Below, one piece after another: positions 17,187-26,476 of a stretch of DNA of 64,000 nucleotides. This DNA comes from Pseudomonadota bacterium (GTDB lineage: Bacteria; Myxococcota_A; Polyangia; Polyangiales; Polyangiaceae): contig JAEWRL010000174.1 of the NCBI GenBank assembly GCA_023398955.1, positions 1 through 64,000 of the forward strand, read 5' to 3'. The first letter of the stretch is position 1. Each line of letters opens with the position of its first letter. The translations under genes were made by a program, and so were the position numbers. The notes beneath the pieces were generated by a model. It saw nothing but the letters and a program-made list of their open reading frames with translations. It did no database searches and was not told the DNA's origin.

Positions 17187-18439
17187 CAGCCCGCCCTCAG
17201 TGCATCTGCCGGCTGGATGCTGGCAGCATGGCGCGCGGGTGCCATCCCCGCCAAAAACCCCATCAGGAGCAGCAATCCCGTGGCGACCAGCGCCGTCCCG
17301 AAGTCGATGCTCGGGGCCGCTACCGGCCCCTTCGAACCAGCGAGGGCGTGGCTGGCGAGCTCCAGCGCTGCCACACCGACGACGAGACCGGAGTACCCAG
17401 ACAACGCAGTCAGGATGGTCGCTTCGTGCATCACCAGCGAGAGAATTGCTCGGGGCGTTGCGCCCAAGGCCTTACGCAATCCAATCTCCTTCGTTCGCTC
17501 CTTCACAGATATCATCAGAATGTTGCTCACCCCGAGAGCCCCCGCAAGCATTGTGGCGACGCTAACGAACCAAATGAAGAAGTCCATCCCGGTGAACAGC
17601 CTTTGAAAGCGCTGAAACTGCTTTCCCTCGTTGTAGGAACCAATGGCGGACGCGTCCTCGGGATGTGCGCGGTACCTTCGCGCCAGGATCGCACGGGCGT
17701 GCTGCTCAGCCGTCACGGCATCGCGATCCTCGGCCATGAGGATCGTGAGCCAGCCAACGGCGTTCGGCATGTTGTAGGCAACCTGCATCGTGCTGAGCGG
17801 CATGAGAATGCTCCCGTTGTCACGCTCGCCAGCACCGCCCGGCTTGTCCGAGCGAAATACGCCAATGACCTGAAAGAAGACACCACGGATCGAGATGTGG
17901 CGACCGACAGCCGGCACGCCAGGGGAGAACAGGACGTCCCTCACGCGTTCCCCAACAACGGCGACCTTGCGGCGCTCCGCGACGTCTACCTCGTTGAGGA
18001 ACCTGCCCTCGTGGGGGATGAAGCGTTCCACCTGGCTAAGGACCTCAGTGTTCCCGAAGACCCTGAAGTTGCCAGCCTTCTCCTGATACGTCACGTTGTT
18101 GCCCTCACGCCAGCCGCCGAGCTCCAGGCGCGGTGCGACCGCGACGGCCCCTTCGAGCTCCCGCTGCACGAGGTCGGCGTCCGCATTCTCCAGGCGAATC
18201 CGCCTCCCCGGTTGAAACCCAGCATAGGACACGGATGTCCGCGAGCCCCACACGTAGACGCGGTTGCCCATGAAGCCGAGCATATTCCTCTCGACACCGT
18301 TGCGGAGGCCCGTGCCAAAGCCGATCATCAAGACCAGCATGAGGATGCCCCAGAAAACCCCGCTGGCGGTGAGCAGGGTCCTGAGCTTGTTTCGTCGCAA
18401 GGAGGAGAGCACCTCGAGCCACTTGTCGAAGCCGCCCAA
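17186..18439 (-). CDS. MacB-type ABC transporter permease
   Basis: 417 residues in the MacB/FtsX layout: one helix at residues 20-42, a large periplasmic MacB_PCD domain (about 45-270), then three helices in the C-terminal FtsX domain (around 285-310, 335-365, 380-405). ERTKEIGLRKALGATPRAI, the coupling-helix region typical of the family, is present. There is no ATPase domain; that comes from the gene at 19676. It has a sister permease immediately upstream (4 bp gap), and together they could form a heterodimer. Confidence 0.9.
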   Translation of the reverse strand: MGGFDKWLEVLSSLRRNKLRTLLTASGVFWGILMLVLMIGFGTGLRNGVERNMLGFMGNRVYVWGSRTSVSYAGFQPGRRIRLENADADLVQRELEGAVAVAPRLELGGWREGNNVTYQEKAGNFRVFGNTEVLSQVERFIPHEGRFLNEVDVAERRKVAVVGERVRDVLFSPGVPAVGRHISIRGVFFQVIGVFRSDKPGGAGERDNGSILMPLSTMQVAYNMPNAVGWLTILMAEDRDAVTAEQHARAILARRYRAHPEDASAIGSYNEGKQFQRFQRLFTGMDFFIWFVSVATMLAGALGVSNILMISVKERTKEIGLRKALGATPRAILSLVMHEATILTALSGYSGLVVGVAALELASHALAGSKGPVAAPSIDFGTALVATGLLLLMGFLAGMAPARHAASIQPADALRAG

Positions 18440-18443
18440 GGCT

Positions 18444-19679
18444 CTACTCCTGCCTCAAGGCGGCTACGGGCCGGATCGTCGCCGCGCGCAGAGCGGGTAA
18501 GAGACCTGCCAGTCCGCCCGCCACGATGAGGGCGATCGTCGCCGCGATAGCCGTACCGAAGTCCACGCGAGGATCACGAATGTATGGATTCTCTCCCAGG
18601 TTCCGCTGGACGAGCTCCACGACGACGGTGCCTGCCAGGAGACCGCCATATCCCGCGACGGCAGTGATGAAGAGAGACTCCTGCAGGACCAGGGCCACGA
18701 CCGAACCTGGCGTGGCTCCCACTGCCTTGCGGATGCCTATCTCAGCGGTCCGCTCCTGAACGGAGATGAGCATGATGTTACTGACTCCCACCATTCCCGC
18801 AAACAGCGTCCCAATTCCGACGAACCAGACGAAGGCGCGAATCCATGCGAACGTCTCCCTAACCTTCGTGAACCGCTCGAGGTTGTTCGTGATGTGGACG
18901 GCACGGGGGTCCTCTAGGGAGAACCGATGCCTCTCCGCGAGGAGGCGCGTCGCACTGCTCTCCATGGCTCGGCTCTCCTCCACCGTGGCATCTCCCGTCG
19001 TGAACATGACCGCGTGCACCCGGTCTTCGCCCCCGTAGAGCCGTTGGGCGGCCGAGATGGGCACGTATATCTTCTCAAGCTCACCCTCCCCTCCGGCGTC
19101 GTCGTAGATGCCTACTACCAGGAAGTTCACCCCGCTCACCTTGATGACGCTGCCGATGCCCGGATCGTCGGGCTCGAAGAGCGTGCGCCGGATCGGCTCG
19201 CTGATGACGCAGACCTTTCGTGCCTCCTCCACGTCCCGTCGATTGATGAACCGGCCTTCCAGGATGACGGAGCGCTCCAGGTACTGATGGTCCGGGTGGC
19301 AACCGCGGACATCGAAGGAGCCTTTCCTTCCTGCGTGGCTTACGGGTCGTTCCCCCCACAAATAGAACCGCCCCGTGATGTGCTCGATCCCCGGGATATC
19401 CCGCACCAGAGCCTCGACATCGGCAGTCTGGAGGTGAATGGGTCGGCCGGGGACTAGCCCTTGGTGAGGAATGGACGTCCTGCCGGGACGTATCCACACC
19501 GAGTTCGTTGCATCATCGCGGAAGTCGTACTCCACTCCGCGCTGCAGACCGTCCCCAGCCGCGAGCAGCAGGACGAGCATGAAGATGCCCCAAGCGACGC
19601 TGAGCGCGGTCAAGAAGGTGCGCAGCCTGTTGCGCGCCAGGGTCGACAGGATCTCGCTCCAGGCATCCAGTACTCTCAC
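18444..19679 (-). CDS. MacB-type ABC transporter permease
   Basis: 411 residues with the same plan as its downstream neighbour: helix at 18-40, periplasmic MacB_PCD domain, and a three-helix FtsX domain with ERTAEIGIRKAVGATPGSV as the coupling segment. The two permeases are clearly related but well diverged, which suggests an old duplication and a heterodimeric transporter. The ATG overlaps the stop of the ATPase gene by 4 bp. Confidence 0.9.
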   Translation of the reverse strand: MRVLDAWSEILSTLARNRLRTFLTALSVAWGIFMLVLLLAAGDGLQRGVEYDFRDDATNSVWIRPGRTSIPHQGLVPGRPIHLQTADVEALVRDIPGIEHITGRFYLWGERPVSHAGRKGSFDVRGCHPDHQYLERSVILEGRFINRRDVEEARKVCVISEPIRRTLFEPDDPGIGSVIKVSGVNFLVVGIYDDAGGEGELEKIYVPISAAQRLYGGEDRVHAVMFTTGDATVEESRAMESSATRLLAERHRFSLEDPRAVHITNNLERFTKVRETFAWIRAFVWFVGIGTLFAGMVGVSNIMLISVQERTAEIGIRKAVGATPGSVVALVLQESLFITAVAGYGGLLAGTVVVELVQRNLGENPYIRDPRVDFGTAIAATIALIVAGGLAGLLPALRAATIRPVAALRQE

Positions 19680-20365
19680 GAACCGGCGACCACCTTCCCA
19701 TCGCGAATCAAGATGGTCCGATCGGTTCGCTCCGCGACCTCCCGTTCGTGGGTCACGACGACGATGGTAATACCTTGTTCGTTCACCGCACGCAGCAGGT
19801 CCATGAGCTTGTAGGAGCTCTCACTGTCCAGGGCCCCGGTGGGTTCGTCCGCGAGGATGAGGCGCGGGTTTGCTATCAGGGCTCGCGCCACGGCCACGCG
19901 CTGTTTCTGACCGCCGGACAACTCGCTGGGCAGGTGCGACGCGCGGTCGGCGAGCCCCACCTTCTCGAGGTACTCCATCGCGAGGGTATTCCGACGCTTC
20001 CGACCAACCCCCTGATAGTACAGTGGCAATGCCACGTTCTCGAGGGCGCTCTTGAACGCCAGCAGATTGAATGACTGGAAGACGAACCCTATGAAGCGGT
20101 TTCTGTACCGCGCCGCCTTGCGCTCGCTCAGCCTCTTGATGGCGACCCCATCGAGAACGTAGTTCCCAGAATCGTAGTCGTCCAGGATGCCGAGCACGTT
20201 GAGCAGCGTCGATTTGCCAGATCCCGATGACCCCATGATCGTCACGAACTCGCCGCGATGGATCGTCATGTCGATGTCCTTCAGCACCGGGAGCTCGATT
20301 CGCCCCATGCTGTAGGACTTGCTCAGACGTTCCAGTCTCACGATCGGTTCTGATGTTGGAGCCAT
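19676..20365 (-). CDS. ABC transporter ATP-binding protein (LolD/MacB type)
   Basis: 229 residues from the ATG of MAPTSEP; a GTG 20 codons upstream (20425) is possible but adds no domain. Walker A is GSSGSGKST, the Q-loop is FVFQSFNLL, the signature is LSGGQKQR, Walker B is LILADEPTGALD and the H-loop is VVVTHE. This is the typical lipoprotein-release/macrolide-export ATPase that drives FtsX-type permeases by mechanotransmission. It is the first gene of the four-gene export operon 20365-16089. The exported substrate is unknown. Confidence 0.9.
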   Translation of the reverse strand: MAPTSEPIVRLERLSKSYSMGRIELPVLKDIDMTIHRGEFVTIMGSSGSGKSTLLNVLGILDDYDSGNYVLDGVAIKRLSERKAARYRNRFIGFVFQSFNLLAFKSALENVALPLYYQGVGRKRRNTLAMEYLEKVGLADRASHLPSELSGGQKQRVAVARALIANPRLILADEPTGALDSESSYKLMDLLRAVNEQGITIVVVTHEREVAERTDRTILIRDGKVVAGS

Positions 20366-20847
20366 GCTTCGTGCGTGCCGGTCGAGCGACGCTACCTTGA
20401 CGAGTTCGGCAAGTGCAGAACGCACCAGTGCGACAGCCGCCGACCCGATCAGTCCGCAAGTAATCAGACCTTGGCACGCTACTTTGGAGCGCGCTAGGCT
20501 GCGGCGCTGCGCGGTTTCCCAAGTCGGTTCACGTGCCCTCTGTGCGCGTCGAGGATGGCTGCTGTGTCACCGACGACGGACCCGCTGCCGAGTGCTTCAT
20601 GCGAGCGCAGCCGTTCCCCGAACGCAGCGTGGGGCGATACCGGCGGCGTGTGGGTCCCAAGGTTCGCGTCGATCGGAGCGCACCGCTCGACCGGCACTGG
20701 GTCCGATTGCCACGCTCCGTCCAGGGGCTGCATCGAGCAGGGCAAGGGGCGACCACCCGGCCGCACGCCTTGATACTCCGACAGCGCAATGGTGCCAGGA
20801 GAGGACCATTAACAATTAGCCTGGTCGGGCCGCTTACCAAATAGACC
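20366..20847. other. Divergent intergenic region, no gene seen
   Basis: 480 bp between the reverse export operon and the forward REC-GGDEF gene. Several short frames on both strands have no protein-like features. A TGGCACG stretch near 20475 lacks the GC pair at the right distance for a sigma-54 promoter. I see nothing else that I can name. Confidence 0.5.
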
Positions 20848-21786
20848 GTGACTGCTCCGATTATCCTCATCATCGACGACTCCGAGATGGCTTCCCGCGC
20901 AGCACGTCGCGCCTTGATGGGCTGTCTCGAGGGCTACCGCATCGAGACGGTCAACAACGGGCTGGACGGATTCAAGGCCCTCCTCACGATGTCGGTCGAC
21001 CTCGTGCTCTGCGACTTGGTCATGGACGGCTTCGACGGATTCAAGTTCTTGAGCCTGAAGCGCAGTCGGCCGGATCTCCTGGAGATCCCGGTGATCATGG
21101 TCACGGGTGCGGGCGCGGTCACGGAGAAGGTCAAGGCGCTCGAAGGGGGAGCTTCGGACTATCTCATCAAACCCTTCGATGACGCCGAGCTCATCGCCAG
21201 GGTTCGGGTACATCTCAAGCTCCTCTCACTGCAGCGAGAGCTTCGGGAGAAGAACCGACAGCTCGAGGAGCTGTCGAACACGGACGAGCTGACGAAGCTC
21301 GCGAATCGTCGACACTTCATGGAGATGGCGTCGATAGAGCTGCTCCGCGCCCAGCGATACGAGAAGCCGCTTTCCTGCATCCTGCTCGATCTGGACCACT
21401 TTAAGCGCGTCAACGACACCCACGGCCACCTGGCAGGAGACGAGGTCCTTCGGGAGGTCGCCAAGGTGATCCGACGTGACCTCCGGCGGCACGACCTGGC
21501 TGCTCGCTACGGGGGCGAGGAGATGATCCTGCTATTGCCGGAAACGGACGCGGCCGGCGCCGAGTCCGTCGCACAACGCTACCGGCGGAGCATCGCCTCC
21601 CTCGAGATCCAATACGGCGGTGAACGCATCCCGGTTTCCGCAAGCTTCGGGGTTGCCGCCTTCCCGACCCACGCCAGCGAGAACCTGGAGCATCTGATCG
21701 GTGCCGCGGACCAGGCGCTCTACGCCGCCAAGGAGCAGGGGCGGAACCGCGTGGTGCTGTCCAGGGCCCGAAACGACGCAGAATAG
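20848..21786 (+). CDS. Response regulator with GGDEF diguanylate cyclase domain (PleD/WspR-like)
   Basis: 312 residues from a GTG start. Receiver at 1-125 with acidic pocket D10/D11, phospho-acceptor D56 (VLCDLVMD) and K in LIKPF. GGDEF domain from about 150: metal-binding DLDHFKRVND, active-site loop GGEEM (222-226) and an intact allosteric inhibition site R213-x2-D216 exactly five residues before it. GGEEM is an active-type variant, so it should make c-di-GMP when phosphorylated and be product-inhibited. No kinase is adjacent. The Wsp-type chemosensory operon at 49-57 kb lacks its own GGDEF output, so this could be its target, but this is speculative. Confidence 0.92.
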   Translation: MTAPIILIIDDSEMASRAARRALMGCLEGYRIETVNNGLDGFKALLTMSVDLVLCDLVMDGFDGFKFLSLKRSRPDLLEIPVIMVTGAGAVTEKVKALEGGASDYLIKPFDDAELIARVRVHLKLLSLQRELREKNRQLEELSNTDELTKLANRRHFMEMASIELLRAQRYEKPLSCILLDLDHFKRVNDTHGHLAGDEVLREVAKVIRRDLRRHDLAARYGGEEMILLLPETDAAGAESVAQRYRRSIASLEIQYGGERIPVSASFGVAAFPTHASENLEHLIGAADQALYAAKEQGRNRVVLSRARNDAE

Positions 21787-21887
21787 GGCTTCATCCCACA
21801 GGCTGCGTCGCGGGCAATGGGCAAGCAGGGCCGCCGGCTCATCCCGTGATGATCCAGCGGCCCACGCGCTGTCTGCTCCTGGACGAC

Positions 21888-23225
21888 TCAGGTCGTGAGC
21901 AGGTACTGGTTCATGATGCTCTCGATGAGCTCCTGCTTGCCGCTGATGCGCGGCAGGTTCTCCCGCGATTCGGCCAGCTTCGCCATCGCGACGAGGTCCA
22001 GCTCGCCCTTGGAGAACTTGAGCCCATCCCCCTCCGAGAAGCTCCTGTAGCGTTCCTTCAGCATCTTCGGCAGGGGCGACGCCTCGAGCAACCTTGCCGC
22101 CACCTCCAGGCCACGAGCAAACGCATCCATCCCGCCGATGTGCGCGAGGAACAGATCTTCCGGGTCCGTGGAATTGCGGCGCACCTTGGCGTCGAAATTC
22201 AGACCGCCCGTCGTGAAGCCACCAGCGCGCAGGATGACCATCATCGCCTCGGTGGTCTGATAGAGATCGGTCGGGAACTCGTCGGTGTCCCAACCGTTCT
22301 GCGGATCACCACGGTTCGCGTCGACGCTGCCGAGCAAGCCAGCATCGGCGGCCACCTGCAGATCATGCGTGAAGCTATGACCAGCCAGCGTGGCATGGTT
22401 CGCCTCGATATTGAGCTTGAAGTCCTTCTCGAGCCCGTGTTCCTTCAGGAACCCGATCACCGTGGCCGCGTCGACGTCGTACTGGTGCTTCGACGGCTCC
22501 ATGGGCTTCGGCTCGATGAGGAAGGTACCCTTGAAACCTTGCTTGCGCCCATAGTCGCGCGCCAGCGCCAAGAAGCGCCCCATGTTCTCAAGCTCCCGCT
22601 TCATATCGGTATTGAGAAGGCACGTGTAACCTTCACGGCCGCCCCAGAACACGTAGTTCTCGCCGCCAAGCTCAATGGTGGCGTCGATGGCGGCTTTCAC
22701 CTGAGCGGCAGCATGGGTCAGGACATCGAAATTCGGGTTCGTCGCGGCGCCGTTCATGTACCGCGGATCAGAGAACAGGTTGGCAGTGCCCCAAAGCAGT
22801 TTGACCCCTGTGGCGCTCTGACGCTCCTTGGCGAGACGGACCAAAACCTGCAGGTTCTCGAGAGACTCGCCCACCGTCGCGCCCGCGGGTGCGATATCCC
22901 GATCGTGGAAGCAGTAGTAGGGGACACCGAGTTTCGTGAAGAACTCGAAGGCGGCATCGAGCTTCGCCTTGGCGTTTTCCAATGCGCTGCCGTGTCCTTC
23001 CCATGGGAACACACGGGTGCCGCTCCCGAACGGATCCGAGCCAGTTCCGCAGAAGCTGTGCCAGTAGCACACCGCGAAGCGGAGGTGCTCGTGCATTGTC
23101 TTTCCGAGAATGACCTTGCTCTTGTCGTAGAACTTGAACGCTAGCGGGTTATCGGACTCACGCCCCTCGAAGGGAATGGCGCCAATGCCGGGGAAGTACT
23201 CTTTCTGACCGATGAAGGGACTCAT
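21888..23225 (-). CDS. xylA: Xylose isomerase, class II
   Basis: 445 residues, the length of class II enzymes (class I are about 390). The enzyme converts D-xylose to D-xylulose with two divalent metals. Visible motifs: FHDRDIAP with catalytic His and Asp, VFWGGREGY, KPMEPSKHQYD, and NIEANHATLAGHSFTHD with metal ligands. The ATG at 23225 is favoured over the adjacent GTG because AGGAG lies six bases upstream. No xylulokinase is adjacent. A 12-bp palindrome sits just upstream of the ribosome site. Confidence 0.95.
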   Translation of the reverse strand: MSPFIGQKEYFPGIGAIPFEGRESDNPLAFKFYDKSKVILGKTMHEHLRFAVCYWHSFCGTGSDPFGSGTRVFPWEGHGSALENAKAKLDAAFEFFTKLGVPYYCFHDRDIAPAGATVGESLENLQVLVRLAKERQSATGVKLLWGTANLFSDPRYMNGAATNPNFDVLTHAAAQVKAAIDATIELGGENYVFWGGREGYTCLLNTDMKRELENMGRFLALARDYGRKQGFKGTFLIEPKPMEPSKHQYDVDAATVIGFLKEHGLEKDFKLNIEANHATLAGHSFTHDLQVAADAGLLGSVDANRGDPQNGWDTDEFPTDLYQTTEAMMVILRAGGFTTGGLNFDAKVRRNSTDPEDLFLAHIGGMDAFARGLEVAARLLEASPLPKMLKERYRSFSEGDGLKFSKGELDLVAMAKLAESRENLPRISGKQELIESIMNQYLLTT

Positions 23226-23543
23226 CACGTTCTCCTAGAATGCTCGTACGAGCGCTTGAACTCTCGCTGACTTCGCCCCATCGAGCGCCGCTGGTGCCGC
23301 CACTCTCCGAAGCGATCACCCGGCGTCGTCACAAGGCCGAGACGTCGGCACACTTTGTCACCGTCGCGAAGCGACGCGCAAGCGCGGATCGTCCGCTCGA
23401 GCATTCTCTGGCCCTGCGGAGCGACTGCCCCGTCAGGTCATGCGGTCGAGCGCCCAAACCCGCAGCCGCCTCCCGGCCGCCAACCGGCCCGGGAGGGTGC
23501 AGCTACGTGAGCGTTCTGGACGCTTCGACACGCCGGGGCTAGC
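23226..23543. other. Divergent xylA / outer-membrane-protein intergenic region
   Basis: About 320 bp. The only structure I can point to is the perfect palindrome GCTCGTACGAGC at 23242-23253, close to the xylA ribosome-binding site. Small frames on the + strand look non-coding. Confidence 0.5.
23242..23253. promoter_or_regulatory. 12-bp palindrome GCTCGTACGAGC upstream of xylA
   Basis: A perfect 12-bp dyad, its near end 17 bases upstream of the xylA ATG and just outside the AGGAG site. A repressor bound here would block xylA transcription or its start. In GC-rich DNA a 12-bp palindrome is not rare, so support is modest. Confidence 0.28.
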
Positions 23544-24176
23544 GTGAACGCGCCGATGCTCGACCCTTCTAGGATTCTCTTGTGCGCCGCGCTCCTTTTG
23601 GTTGGGTTCACCACCACCACGGCAGCCGTGGCCTCCGAGCCGTTCACCGAGAATTCAGCTTTACTTTCGCTCTCTGCGCGGCGCGGATTCCCGTTGGGGC
23701 GCAACATCGATGCAAATCCCTGGTCCACCGGGGTCGGAGCCAACTACGGGTTGACCTTGCGTGGGGGGCTCTACCTCGGCTTGGCCGCGCAGTCCTTTCC
23801 GTTCGACAAGCGTACCGAGCGTTATGGCAGCCCGGAGGAGACAATCATCGAGGGGAAGCTGGGCAACGCGACGGTCGAGATTGGCCATGATTGGGCGCTT
23901 CTGCAGCCGCTCGCTGTCCGTGGGGTGCTGGGCATTGGCGCCGGCTGGGGAGACGTCGAGCGCTGTGCGGTCGAGGAAGACGACGAGCTTGGCCCCATCC
24001 TGAGTTGCGATAATGAGAAGAATCCTCGCGCTGTTTTCACTGCGGGGCTCGCCGTTCTCGGGCGCGTGAGTCATCGGCTTTTCGTGTTGGCCGACGCTCA
24101 ATGGCTCGTGGATAGCGCTTTCGAGGATCACACGACCGGCGGCGTAGTCGGCATTGGCGCCGGTTATCGGTTGTAG
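23544..24176 (+). CDS. Secreted protein, probably outer-membrane beta-barrel-like
   Basis: 210 residues with a clear signal peptide (hydrophobic 10-26, cleavage likely after AVA at about 30). The mature part alternates polar and hydrophobic residues with many Gly and aromatic strand ends (GVGANYGLTLRGGLYLGLAAQSFPF; GVVGIGAGYRL at the C-terminus), which fits a small eight-stranded outer-membrane barrel. The C-terminal residue is Leu rather than the usual Phe. Two Cys (in VERCAVEEDD and LSCDNEK) could form a disulfide in an acidic loop. Function is unknown. Confidence 0.68.
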   Translation: MNAPMLDPSRILLCAALLLVGFTTTTAAVASEPFTENSALLSLSARRGFPLGRNIDANPWSTGVGANYGLTLRGGLYLGLAAQSFPFDKRTERYGSPEETIIEGKLGNATVEIGHDWALLQPLAVRGVLGIGAGWGDVERCAVEEDDELGPILSCDNEKNPRAVFTAGLAVLGRVSHRLFVLADAQWLVDSAFEDHTTGGVVGIGAGYRL

Positions 24177-24225
24177 CCCAAAGCCACCGGCTCGTTCGTC
24201 CCGCGACAGAAAAGGGCCGGCCGGA

Positions 24226-24516
24226 TCAGCAAGAGAGTTCGGACAACGTGCGCCCAGACTTCTGCCTCGGACGGTACTTGAACCACCCGATGACGCCCAC
24301 GACGAGCATATTTGCGAGGTAGTTGCCAAGCAATACGAAGTCCGAGGGGTACTTCACCACCGCGTAAGTGAACATCGCGGCTTCCCCGGTCAGCCACAGC
24401 AGTACAGTGCCGTGGGCCACGCCTCTCGAGTGGCCGTCGCGCCAGGACTTGATGGCCTGTGGCACCCCTGAGAGGGCAAAGGCCGTGGCACCAACCAGTC
24501 CGATTGCTTCGATCAT
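24226..24516 (-). CDS. PQ-loop small membrane protein (SemiSWEET-like)
   Basis: 96 residues with three hydrophobic segments (3-20, 37-56, 62-80) and the PQ motif in SGVPQAIKSW at the end of the first helix. This is the size and layout of the SemiSWEET/PQ-loop family, small sugar or cation-amino-acid carriers that work as dimers. The charged tail is cytoplasmic. It converges on the barrel protein gene with a 49-bp gap. Substrate is unknown. Confidence 0.75.
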   Translation of the reverse strand: MIEAIGLVGATAFALSGVPQAIKSWRDGHSRGVAHGTVLLWLTGEAAMFTYAVVKYPSDFVLLGNYLANMLVVGVIGWFKYRPRQKSGRTLSELSC

Positions 24517-25007
24517 ATCGGTCCCGCCTTCAGCGATGATGGGCTGCGCGGATGTACAGCGAAGCCATGGACATTGGGACCCGTGTCTTTGCGCAATACC
24601 GCGCCGGTTGCAAACGGCGAAACAGCCATGGCGGCTCCTGACCGTGGCGGAAGCCCACAGCGGCGCGAAAGGTCCCGAGGTGGTCGTCGCGCCGTAGCGG
24701 GTGCTGGCGTGCTAGCACAACTGCTATGCTCCGTGGCACGGCAGTTGCGACTGAGCGTGGGAGGAGTGCCGTACCCCCAGAAGGCGCCCCAGCCCAGTGC
24801 GGCGGTTCGTGACTCCCGCCGAAGCTACCATGATCGGTTCCAGACGTCTCACTAGATGCGGGATCTCGGCCTTGCAGCCTGGGACCTGGCGAGTCCGATG
24901 GAAGGCGCGCGGTGGGACGGCAGTGGGCACGCCTCGAGAATCCTGGCCCGAACCGCGATCCACCACCCGTTGGCTGCACGCTCCCGGGTGAGCGAGAGGA
25001 CTGCGAG
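24517..25007. other. fumC upstream region with a sigma-54 promoter
   Basis: About 490 bp without a convincing gene. It contains the palindrome GTGCTAGCAC at 24709-24718, an inverted repeat (CAACTGC 24718-24724 / GCAGTTG 24741-24747) and the -24/-12 element described separately. A GGAGGAG followed by GTG at 24766 opens a 29-codon frame of no recognisable type. Confidence 0.5.
24734..24748 (+). promoter_or_regulatory. Sigma-54 (RpoN) promoter, -24/-12 element
   Basis: TGGCACG-GCAG-TTGC matches the sigma-54 consensus TGGCACG-N4-TTGC at every fixed position, with GG and GC at the required ten-base distance. Transcription would start near 24760 and run toward fumC, whose ATG is at 25008, giving a leader of about 250 bases. 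An inverted repeat overlaps the element (24718-24747). The downstream target is either fumC or an unrecognised short RNA or peptide. Confidence 0.6.
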
Positions 25008-26429
25008 ATGATTGATAACGAGCAAGGCACGTGGCGCGTAGAGAGAGACTCAATGGGAGAGGTGTTGGTCCCCGGGGAGCGGTTGTGGGGCGCCCAAACC
25101 GAGAGGAGCCGGCGGTACTTCGCCATCTCCCAGGAGCTCGTCCCCTCGGAGCTGCTACGCGCGCTGGCCTTGGTCAAGAAAGCCTGCGCAGAGGTGAACG
25201 TGGAGCTGGGGCAGCTGGACACACCTACCGGCGCCGCCATCTGCCGAGCTGCGGACGAGGTCATGGCGGGCGCCCATGACGCCGAGTTTCCCCTCGTGGT
25301 CTGGCAGACGGGAAGCGGCACCCAGACAAACATGAACATGAACGAAGTGCTCGCAAATCGGGCTAGCGAGTTGCTTGGCGGCGGAAGAGGGGGTCTCCGC
25401 AAGGTTCACCCGAATGACCACGTAAACCGCTCTCAATCCTCGAACGACGTCATCCCCTCGGCGCTCTCCCTGGCGGCGGTGCAGGCGCTCGAGAGCAGTG
25501 TGCTGCCCAACGTGCGCGCCCTGCGCGACGCGATAGAGGAAAAGGCGGGGGCCTTCGGCGATCTGGTGAAGCTTGGGCGGACGCACCTGATGGATGCAAC
25601 GCCCATCACCCTAGGACAGGAGTTTGGGGGATGGGTCGCCCAGCTTCAGCACGGCGAGGCCCACCTGAGGCAAACCATCCCACACCTGTCAGAGCTGGCG
25701 TTGGGAGGTACGGCCGTCGGCACGGGCCTCAATGCTCCCCCGGAATTCGGTTCCCAGGTCGCCCACAGGCTATCAGAGCTTTCTGGATTGAGGCTCGTGA
25801 CGGCTGAGAACAAGTTCGAAGCCCTCGCGGCCCACGATGCTGTCGTGTTCGCACATGGAGCCCTGAAGACGCTCGCTGGGTCCCTCTCCAAGATTGCCAA
25901 CGACATCCGGTGGCTCGGCTCCGGGCCTCGAGCTGGCCTCGCAGAGCTCCAGCTGCCCGCCAACGAACCAGGCAGCTCCATCATGCCTGGCAAGGTGAAC
26001 CCCACCCAGTCCGAAGCCCTGCTCATGATCTGCGCTCGCGTACTGGGCAATGACGTCACCATTGGACTTGCCGGAGCGTCGGGGAACCTTCAATTGAACG
26101 TCTACAAGCCCGTCCTAGCCTTTGCCTTCCTCGAGAGCTGTCGCCTCTTGGCGGATGGTTGCCGCAGCTTCCGGGATCACTGCATCGTGGGTCTGGAGCC
26201 GAACCGCGAGCGCCTACGAGCCAATGTCGAGAACTCGCTGATGCTCGTGACGGCCCTCGCCCCCCATATAGGTTATGATGCGGCTGCGCAGATCGCGAAG
26301 TATGCCCACGAGCACAGCCTGTCATTGCGAGAGGCCGCCACCGCCTTGAACGCTGTGAGCGCGAGCGACTTCGACCGCTGGGTACGTCCAGGAGACATGA
26401 CGACCAACGCTCCCAAGACCGGGGAGTGA
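25008..26429 (+). CDS. fumC: Class II fumarate hydratase
   Basis: 473 residues, normal for FumC, the oxygen-stable fumarase of the TCA cycle that interconverts fumarate and malate. The start ATG (MIDNEQGTW) has AGAGGA at good distance; a longer upstream frame is not conserved. Signatures: QTGSGTQTNMNMNEV, NDHVNRSQSSND, GRTHLMDATPITLGQE with the catalytic His region, and the mobile loop GSSIMPGKVNPTQSE with the catalytic Ser. Aspartase shares these motifs, but VLVPGERLWGAQTERS and the substrate loops fit fumarase. It is separated by 47 bp from the convergent PspC gene. Confidence 0.94.
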   Translation: MIDNEQGTWRVERDSMGEVLVPGERLWGAQTERSRRYFAISQELVPSELLRALALVKKACAEVNVELGQLDTPTGAAICRAADEVMAGAHDAEFPLVVWQTGSGTQTNMNMNEVLANRASELLGGGRGGLRKVHPNDHVNRSQSSNDVIPSALSLAAVQALESSVLPNVRALRDAIEEKAGAFGDLVKLGRTHLMDATPITLGQEFGGWVAQLQHGEAHLRQTIPHLSELALGGTAVGTGLNAPPEFGSQVAHRLSELSGLRLVTAENKFEALAAHDAVVFAHGALKTLAGSLSKIANDIRWLGSGPRAGLAELQLPANEPGSSIMPGKVNPTQSEALLMICARVLGNDVTIGLAGASGNLQLNVYKPVLAFAFLESCRLLADGCRSFRDHCIVGLEPNRERLRANVENSLMLVTALAPHIGYDAAAQIAKYAHEHSLSLREAATALNAVSASDFDRWVRPGDMTTNAPKTGE

Positions 26430-26476
26430 CGCTGCTGCAAGAGTGGCGGGCAAGAAGCGCCGAGCGCCGGGCCTAC

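Noticed and set aside
20474..20490. TGGCACG near 20475 as a sigma-54 promoter of the GGDEF gene
   Set aside because: The bases ten positions on are TG rather than GC, and the gene is 370 bp away.
21883..21896. ACGAC-TCAG-GTCGT hairpin over the xylA stop codon
   Set aside because: Stem is only 5 bp and without a U-run; too weak to call a terminator.
24797..24991. 64-codon frame in the fumC leader
   Set aside because: No ribosome site and no protein-like pattern; kept only as a possibility within the sigma-54 leader finding.
24530..25402. Reverse open frame of 290 codons over the fumC start
   Set aside because: It is antisense to conserved fumC codons and very Ser/Arg/Pro-rich, as expected for a shadow frame in GC-rich DNA.
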